DNA from: Pleurotus djamor
Taxonomy: Eukaryota > Basidiomycota > Agaricomycetes > Agaricales > Pleurotaceae
Length of the DNA: 54,436 nt
Assembly: GCA_029747585.1 (NCBI GenBank)
Contig: JAPEVF010000291.1
Location: 1-54,436, forward strand
Reading direction: 5' to 3'
Each line of letters begins with the position of its first letter. The first letter of the stretch is position 1. Made by a program: the position numbers and the translations under genes. Positions 48,090-54,436 of this stretch are shown here, in pieces. The notes beneath the pieces are model-generated. The model was not told the origin of the DNA. It made no database searches and saw only the letters and a list, made by a program, of their open reading frames with translations.

Positions 48090-48245
48090 GAGTCCATGGA
48101 CCGATAAAGAACAGGGGCTAGGGACATCGGTACACCGAAGGTGCTATCCGAGAGTGGTAGTGGAAGCGCCTCCCCCTTTTTTGTCACCGAAAGAAATGAT
48201 GAGGATAGAATCAGAGTCTGAAGAAGAGAGTTAGATCGAGGCTTG
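48090..48245 (-). repeat. Dispersed repeat, small fragment
   Basis: Contains GAGAGTGGTAGTGGA joined to CCTCCCCCTTTTTTGTCACC, which match two parts of the repeat's terminal segment (near 33615 and 33670) with the piece between them deleted. Confidence 0.45.
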
Positions 48246-48460
48246 AGGAAGGCGAGAAGGATCCCTTGCTGTTTGAGATGTAATTTCAATGTAGAAAGGG
48301 AAACCAACATTGCGAAGCGGTAATCATGACCAACATAACAGTACCCAAGGGCGAACGGCGGTCGTGGTGTCTAAAACATGACGCGAGAACAACACGAGAA
48401 GGATACAGAGAAGGATTTACGGTTCAAAGTTTGCTCAAAGTACAGTTACATCAAGTAGCT

Positions 48461-49927
48461 TCAACTTTGCCTCGCGCAATCAGTCAACCAATCATTGATT
48501 TCCACCCTCTGCCGCCTCAAGCGCTCTTGCTCCTGGAGATTGTATTGACGTTGAGTTAGAGTGAGCATGAAATTCCACGCAAAGTCTGCGCGGGGATCGG
48601 CAGCACCTTGAAAGGATTCGACACCAGGGTCTGTCGGTGTGGTGTCGGGGGAGACCGAAGCATTTGGACGATCCCAGACGTTTGCTTGACTCCATACGGT
48701 ACGGGTTTCATCAGTGGCGAAATGATAGAGAATCGCCAATCCGTAGATGTAGTGAAGAATGGAAGGGTGGGGAAGACGGGATTCTGGTGAGGCGTTTGCA
48801 AAGCGCGCATCAGCATTGTTAGGAGCGGAATGTAAGACTTCCAGGTCCTTGGTCACGACCTTGAGGTGGTGAATAGTGTAGCGCTGAGAGATCGTCGACA
48901 ATGTGGAGGGGCGGTGGTCGTCGACAGGGATATATGGATTGTAGGGGATGTCATCACAGTTGAGAAAGTTATTGGGTGTCTAATGACGGATTGAGTCAAG
49001 CTCTGGACAAACGTAAGGACAAATAGCAGACCTACATGAAGGAATGCTACACGCAAGGCATGCATGTAGAAGTGTATACTATTCAAAAGGAGGATCCCAT
49101 TGCACGCATCATCGATGTCCTCGACTGGAAATTGTCGCACGTGTGCAATTTGTGCCATCCACTGCGAACGGAGTCGAGTATTTAGTATAATGATGAGTAG
49201 TAGGCGTAGCGACACTGACCCCACTGCCGCGAGCGAATGGGATGAGGTGACACGCCTGAGCAGCGCCACTCGGTACGTCAGAAAGCACACAAGTGCCGTC
49301 TCTAGAGCGGACTTTGTCTACGAAGCGGTGGGTCCTATGAGCGGTCGGGGTACGGACAGAATTTGGGTGGACGATGTCAAGATCGACGATGCAAGAGAGG
49401 TCAATCACACCAGGAGCATGGTAGTACAAGTGGTCCGTTTCTGACAACGGGTCGTCGTCAAGAACGGGTTGCGAGCCTGGATCCGGGGAGCGCGTGATGT
49501 AGCCGTCCTCCGTGAACAGGATCGCCCAGCCAACGTAGCGAAACCATTTGACAGGCTTGTAGCACAGTGTCTGCACAAGCGCCAACGGAATTTCGAGCGT
49601 TGAAGCGTCCAAGACGCTAACGAGGTGAAAGCAGACCATTGGATAGGGGCACCGATCATTTCCTTCTACAAATGAACGTTGACTTTCCCACACGTCAACG
49701 GGCCATTGGTCGAATTTTCCCTGCGAATTTTCGAGTTTGTTGGTTGGGGACAGCGACGGAAAGAGTCTTGAACGATAGTATATGTTTGGTAAGTCATCCG
49801 TATTCGTGTGCGAGGGCCCGGGCTGACTGGAGGTGGATGATATGTCTCGAAGATGTGTGTAGAGGCTGGAGTGGGTGGATGAGTGGACGGAGAGGGCTGG
49901 AAGAGCGCAGGAGAACGCAGCCTGCAT
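48461..49927 (-). CDS. HNH-endonuclease-like domain protein
   Basis: Three exons give about 450 residues. The first exon (49927 to about 49220) has an N-terminal region without known motif, then FVDKVRSRDGTCVLSDVPSG and AAQACHLIPFARGSG. The next exon adds WMAQIAHVRQFPVEDIDDACNG and ILLLNSIHFYMHALRVAFLH. This pattern (RDG-CV-x-C/S, a-CHLIPF, IDD-NGI-L-x-H) is the HNH_2 domain found in many Agaricomycete proteins of unknown role; the histidine in ACHLIPF, the asparagine of CNGILL and the histidine of SIHFYM are the likely catalytic set. The canonical second cysteine after RDG is Ser (VLSD). The C-terminal part (TPNNFLNCDDIPYNPYIPVD onward) is not recognised. Whether it cuts DNA is not known. 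Confidence 0.8.
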
Positions 49928-51346
49928 TTGGTGAAAGGGCCTCTATTGGGAAGCTCATCTGCTACCTCAAGGACCCGTACTAGTAGGGCATGTATTGGCT
50001 AGATAGAAGCATGTCGGATGAAAATGAAAACGAGGCGCAGAGGAAGAAGAATATCGAATTTTCAGCTTGCGTAGCGTCGCATTCTCGTAATCTGAAACCC
50101 AGTCTCTGTGTCGGTAGGATGAATGGTCGAAGAAATTACTGACTCGTGTTGTTGATCATCGATCATGGTGTGGAAGGTATGTCACAGGTGTCACCTTGAC
50201 ATGTCACGGTTCTGCCTTCCCCTTAGCCCCTATTCCTCGTCGACTGCCTACGCGAAAGCATGTACCAGAAGATTCATATCGCAAGAAAAAGAATGGCACG
50301 CTATAGACAGAGTATCATAGCACGGTAATACCGAAGGTGCCGTTCAGCAGCAGAATTATCCTTCACTCCGGACTCCTGCATTCTCGATTTTCAAGCAGAA
50401 AATAAGCTGAAGGGGGCGATCATGGGGGGCGAAGTGGCCACATTGAAGCAAACCTGGGCGAGAGTAATGGTTTAAGGACTTGCGCTGGCCAGATGCAAGT
50501 CCTTCTCGCCAGGGAACCCGCAGACAAGTAGAGTAAAGAGAAAATATCATTCAAGGTCGCTGAAGAGAGATATCCCACGTTTCCCAGCACTTTGAAGGGA
50601 TACATTTGGAGCTCGCATTAGTAGACTAGCTAGAGGTCATATCTATCCATGTAGCTCTTGATGTCGATATTTTCATGATTTTCGTGACCTCGCCCCTTTC
50701 AGTAAAATAGGGGATCCTTTTCGACGACGCGGCGTCAAACTCGAACCGTCGGACGACTGTCGCGCACGTTTCCGTCAATACACTAACGATGTTTCTCTTC
50801 CCAGAACAAATCCTCGATGAACTTCTGGACATTTCCCAGGCCCGTCCCAATCCGTTCGACTTGTTATGTGATTTCCCATTTCTGCTCGTTGGCAACCGCT
50901 CGGTTTCGATGATCAATTGATGGACTGTCTGACACTGGATTCTTGCCTCGGTGAACCTTGTCATTCCGCAGAATTTCACGCCGCAGAGTAGCTACCATCG
51001 ACCATCAAAGGCTATCCGATACACATCATAGGGATCTGTGAGAAGAGAAGCAAGGTGACGCTCTGTATCTATTACTTGCGCGGCTCATAAGGACGCGGTG
51101 CTGATGGCCCGGGACAAGGAAAATTAGGTTCGATCAAAGTGAATCCCCAGAAGTGGTACTAACTTCACGCGCAGAATCAGACTGGAGTCCAGCACTTCCT
51201 TGGAGACATCTATATAAAGCGGAGGGGCAGAAGGATTGGCCGCGAACGCAACATTCCACCCTCAGGCCTCAGCCACTGTGTGATTTTCGTCGTCACGACA
51301 GGAACGACGCCCATTTCACTAGAATCGCCTTTTTCAACACTTGAAC
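49928..51346. other. Intergenic region with repeat fragment, before the G-alpha gene
   Basis: Contains a dispersed-repeat fragment (50280-50530). A 44-codon frame at 50789-50920 (MFLFPEQILDELLDISQARP, then NPFDLLCDFPFLLVGNRS) looks like a scrap of an F-box-like or related protein but is too short to call. A tctatataaag TATA box at about 51210 probably serves the G-alpha gene. Confidence 0.4.
50280..50530 (-). repeat. Dispersed repeat, terminal fragment
   Basis: Matches the outer 250 bases of the element (GGCACGCTAT, CCGAAGGTGCCGTTCAGCAGCAG, then GCAAACCTGGGCGAGAG and TGCGCTGGCCAGATGCAAG) in a diverged form. Confidence 0.6.
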
Positions 51347-53708
51347 ATGTCTACGGCTGGGCCACAGGTAGCGGCCCAAATTCCCCTCGTCCGCTCTGCA
51401 TCGGCACCAGCTGCATCGGATTCTCAGCCGTTCTGGGAGCAGGATCTTCACGATGCAGAGGCAGAGAGAATCAGTCGTCTCATAGATGAAGAGTTGAAGG
51501 TTCGTGGCGCTATCGTGCCTAGTCTTGACGCAAGGTGTTGACTTGCTGCGATTTTTAGAAGGAGCAGCAGAGACGAAAGGAAGCAAAAAGGAAGGAAGTC
51601 AAAGGTAAGCGGCGACGTCAAGTGCCAGGCCTGTCAGGGTCCCAAACCTAGACTCAACCACGATGTAACAGTCATGCTCCTTGGCCAGGCAGAATCGGGT
51701 ACGCATTCCAGTGACGGTAAAATCACCAGTGCTCATCTACTTCCAGGTAAATCTACCCTACAAAAACAATTCCAGCTATACTACGCTTCGCAGACGATCG
51801 ACCATGAAAGGCCATTATGGCGCCCGATCGTCTACTTCAACATCATCAAAGGCGTCCGTATGGCACTCGACGAACTCGAATCACTCTTCGCCGCTCAAGC
51901 GTCCGGTAACTCTGAACTGGTCGATCCAGAAATCNAAAAAACCTTCCGCAGAAACGATCGAGGAGATTTCTACGCTGCGAACACGACTTCTCCCTCTGAC
52001 CTCCATTGAAACGTCGCTGGCATTCGAGTTGAGCGGAGGGATTTCCGTGACTGGCGGCCGTTCGGGTGTATTCGTTCGCGGGGGATGGCAGGCTCTCACC
52101 TTGTCAGGTCGCAGCCGCTCCAATCATGATACCTCCACACCCCCAAACAAAGCTGTGGCGGTGACAACTCTCGCTGCACGAACCCTCTACGGAAGCCGAG
52201 ATGACATCAAGACCTTATGGTGGCACCCTCTCGTGCAAACGTTGGTCAAGTCACAAAAGCTCAAACTCGACGAATCAGCACCATTGTGAGCCTTATTGCC
52301 GCCTGGTCTTTGAAATAACTCATTGATTGTTGATGGATCGCAGCTTCTTGGCTGACGTCGAGAGGGTATCAGAACCTGATTACATGCCAACAACAGGTGG
52401 GTATCTACGGTCCCGGTCAATCGTTGATCTTTTGTCTGATGATCATGGGGACCTGTAGATGATATCCTGAACGTTCGATTACAGACGCTCGGGGTAACTG
52501 AGCACGTATTCGATATCAACGTGGCTGGGTACCATAACCTCTGGAGGTTATACGATGTTGGTGGAGCGGTGAGTAAATTCAGTGTTCCTGCCACAACATC
52601 ATCTGACTGACATTTTCCCAACCTCCTCAGCGTGGCCAGGTGAATTTTTTTTGGCACTTCACCCGTCGATGACAAATTGAGAACACTCATATGCCTATTG
52701 TCATCAGCGTCGTGCTTGGATACCCTACTTTGATGATGGTACGTGGTCAACTATCCTCCATCATCGGATCTCCTCCGCCCCGTACCTCCTTGTATTTGCC
52801 TCGGAAATGACTGATCTATTTCCCTTCCCAGCGACCGCGATCATCTTTCTCGCCCCGCTCAGCGCCTTCGATCAGGTATCACCTCCACCTTTCACCTCCG
52901 TTCCCACAAAATTCAAACTAACTTCGAACCTCTCGTCATCCTTGTGTTCCCATAGTTCCTCGAAGAAGACTTGAGGACCAATCGGATTGAAGATTCCCTC
53001 CAGCTCTTCACAGCGATATGCTCCAACCAACTTCTCAAAAGCACCCATTTGGTGCTTCTTCTCAATAAGGTTTGTTCCATTTCCTGTTCGGCGATCTATG
53101 TCAGAATATTTTGGGCCGGTCCTCACGCTTCCCTTGCGGCCACGTCTTCTGAGCCTGGGTGCGAATATTGAATGCTCATGTCTCTTTTTCGGCTCGCGTA
53201 GGTGGATTTGTTGAAGAAGAAGCTCGAAGCCGGAGTGAAAGTACGAAAATAGTGCGTAATTATCACGCCACCGTCGAACAGTCAATGAACCGGACTCATC
53301 CCTTCCGTTGATTAGTATAACCAGCTATGGCTTTCGACCAAACCGGTACGAAGATGTGGCGGAATACTTCCGTGCGCACTTTGTTCAGGTTCATAAAAAG
53401 CACGATATCTCGGATCGATCGTTGTTCGTTGTAAGTGTCTGTCTGTAAACTCGAGTCCCAGAAGTCTTATTGACTTTTCATCGTGCTACGTAGCATTTTA
53501 CCTCCATGCTTGTTAGTTCCTTCCTTTTGAACGGTTTGATGCCTTTTGCTGAGTCTCGGAAACGAGTAGGATATCAAAGCTACCCAGGAAATCATCATCA
53601 ATGGTGCGTGCGGAAACATATTGACGAATGGCAGTCCTGACGTTCCCCACTGTCGCAGTCGGCGAAGCCATTATTCGATCTCACATCAGTCGCACTGGTC
53701 TCGCCTAA
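51347..53708 (+). CDS. Non-canonical heterotrimeric G-protein alpha subunit
   Basis: G-alpha family GTPase, about 500 residues, with a dozen or so introns. The P loop is GQAESGKSTLQKQF. A long helical domain carries a Gly/Ser-rich insertion (GGISVTGGRSGVFVRGGW). Switch I is DDILNVRLQTLGVTEHVF, with the arginine and threonine kept. Switch II reads DVGGARGQRRAWIPYF: the position of the catalytic glutamine (DVGGQ) is alanine. NKVDLL is the base-binding motif, and HFTSMLD replaces the family's TCATD. The N terminus (MSTAGPQV) has no MGxxxS or Cys lipidation site. RGQ is encoded by a 9-base exon (52631-52639). An ambiguous base at 51935 precedes an A run and must be ignored to keep the frame (EIKKPSAETIEE). 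The stop is at 53706-53708. Such G-alpha paralogues are known to be expanded in Agaricomycetes; function here is inferred to differ from canonical signalling. Confidence 0.88.
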
Positions 53709-53929
53709 ACATCCTTACCTTCACCCTCATGTTGCCACCGGCCATCGAACACGAAAGTGGCGAAAGTGGCCTATAACGTTCCTCGATCCTAAGATGCTCC
53801 GAACATATTATACTATCATATTCTGCTCCTTATAATCTTTGTTGTTCGTCTACATGTATCTAGATTGCTGTATTTTTGAAGTCAATGCGAGAGAGGGATT
53901 TCCCTTCTCCCTGAATGGCAGTCCGTGAG
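53709..53929. other. 3' flank of the G-alpha gene
   Basis: AT-rich untranslated sequence with a TATAATC-like stretch; no gene seen. Confidence 0.4.
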
Positions 53930-54228
53930 TTCCGCATAACATGAAATATTGCATTGTGATTTGATGAAGAAGCATAATGGTGCGTTGCATAGGGCATAGT
54001 AAGGGTAGTGAGGGATAACAAGGTAAGGATGTAAAGCATAGTATGTGCGTATCGAGACAGCAAGCGGCGTGCTGTCAATGAAGCATCCGGAAACGGGTAG
54101 ACCGGAGGTGTTGTCCAGCAACAAGACGTTCCTTCTCTGCTCCGGGTCCGTTTTGTTCCTCTTCATTGTCAAGCAGAAAAGAAGCTGAGGTTAACGAGTG
54201 CGGGGTTGCAGTGGAAACCTTGAAGCGC
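53930..54228 (-). repeat. Dispersed repeat, truncated copy
   Basis: Outer end of the element in the orientation of copy 3, with GCATAATGGTGCGTTGCATAGG, then CGGGTAGACCGGAGGTGTTG and GAAACCTTGAAGCGCA. It stops abruptly at about 54228. Confidence 0.7.
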
Positions 54229-54436
54229 ATCAGGAAAACCTGTTTTGAGTAGGAGCATAAAAAAATCTACAACGTAAAAAGTGTTGGTCATTCAAAGTAC
54301 TGAAAGTTGGAAAGTGTTCTTTCAATGCTTTTGTAGATGACTTTAATTTTACAGCCAGCTTTATGATGCTTTTATAGCTTCCACAAAAGTTTGATCAGGT
54401 GTGTTCTTGCTTTCACAGCTTTCGGTGGCTTTTTCA
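54229..54436. other. AT-rich tail unlike the rest of the window
   Basis: From CATCAGG onward the base composition changes to strongly AT-rich with A and T runs and words such as GCTTTTATAGCTTCCACAAAAG. No gene seen. The abrupt break inside a repeat copy at the end of the window fits an insertion boundary or a joined unrelated sequence. Confidence 0.5.

Noticed and set aside
50789..50920. Possible F-box-like scrap
   Set aside because: Too short and without the conserved tryptophan segment; could be chance.
1..54436. tRNA, rRNA or CRISPR arrays
   Set aside because: I looked for tRNA B-box words and for regular short direct repeats and saw none; CRISPR is not expected in a fungal nucleus.

Overview
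The window looks like nuclear DNA of a mushroom-forming basidiomycete (Agaricomycetes). Most genes are broken by many GT..AG introns of about 50-65 bases. There are several long F-box/LRR-type proteins and an atypical G-alpha protein, both of which are expanded in that group. All gene models were assembled by eye from the sequence, by joining exons that restore conserved protein families.

Layout. 0.7-3.5 kb: TFIIA large subunit (+) and Rab geranylgeranyltransferase beta subunit (-), convergent. 4.8-5.7 kb: a membrane-anchored glutaredoxin-like gene (GrxA, +). 6.9-9.5 kb: 40S ribosomal protein S0 and homocysteine S-methyltransferase, both (-). 10.2-13.6 kb: a convergent F-box pair (A1 +, B1 -). 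14.9-27.4 kb: a large inverted duplication. Its arms (about 3.0-3.5 kb) each hold a glutaredoxin-like gene (GrxB -, GrxC +), its promoter and one copy of a dispersed repeat. Between the arms lie a K+/H+ antiporter (KHA1 type, -) and a fourth, longer glutaredoxin-like gene (GrxD, -). 27.9-32.2 kb: a second convergent F-box pair (A2 +, B2 -, the latter cut by an in-frame stop), followed by the decayed 3' part of a fifth glutaredoxin-like gene. 33.3-35.6 kb: two more copies of the dispersed repeat, head to head. 35.8-38.8 kb: an MFS sugar transporter (-). 38.9-41.8 kb: no gene seen. 41.9-48.0 kb: aminopeptidase P (+) and the nucleolar GTPase NOG1 (-), convergent. 48.5-49.9 kb: an HNH-type protein (-). 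51.3-53.7 kb: a non-canonical G-alpha subunit (+). The last ~200 bases are AT-rich and unlike the rest.

The housekeeping genes (TFIIA, BET2, RPS0, SAM4-like, KHA1, APP1, NOG1) do not form a pathway; they are the stable background. The accessory part is a glutaredoxin-like/F-box cluster that has duplicated, inverted and decayed locally, with dispersed repeats at the edges of the duplicated blocks. The strongest candidates for something undescribed are: the type II membrane glutaredoxin-fold family in which the catalytic cysteine is serine in all four intact members; the G-alpha protein in which the switch II catalytic glutamine position is alanine; and the dispersed repeat, which has promoter-like and intron-like signals but no convincing protein.
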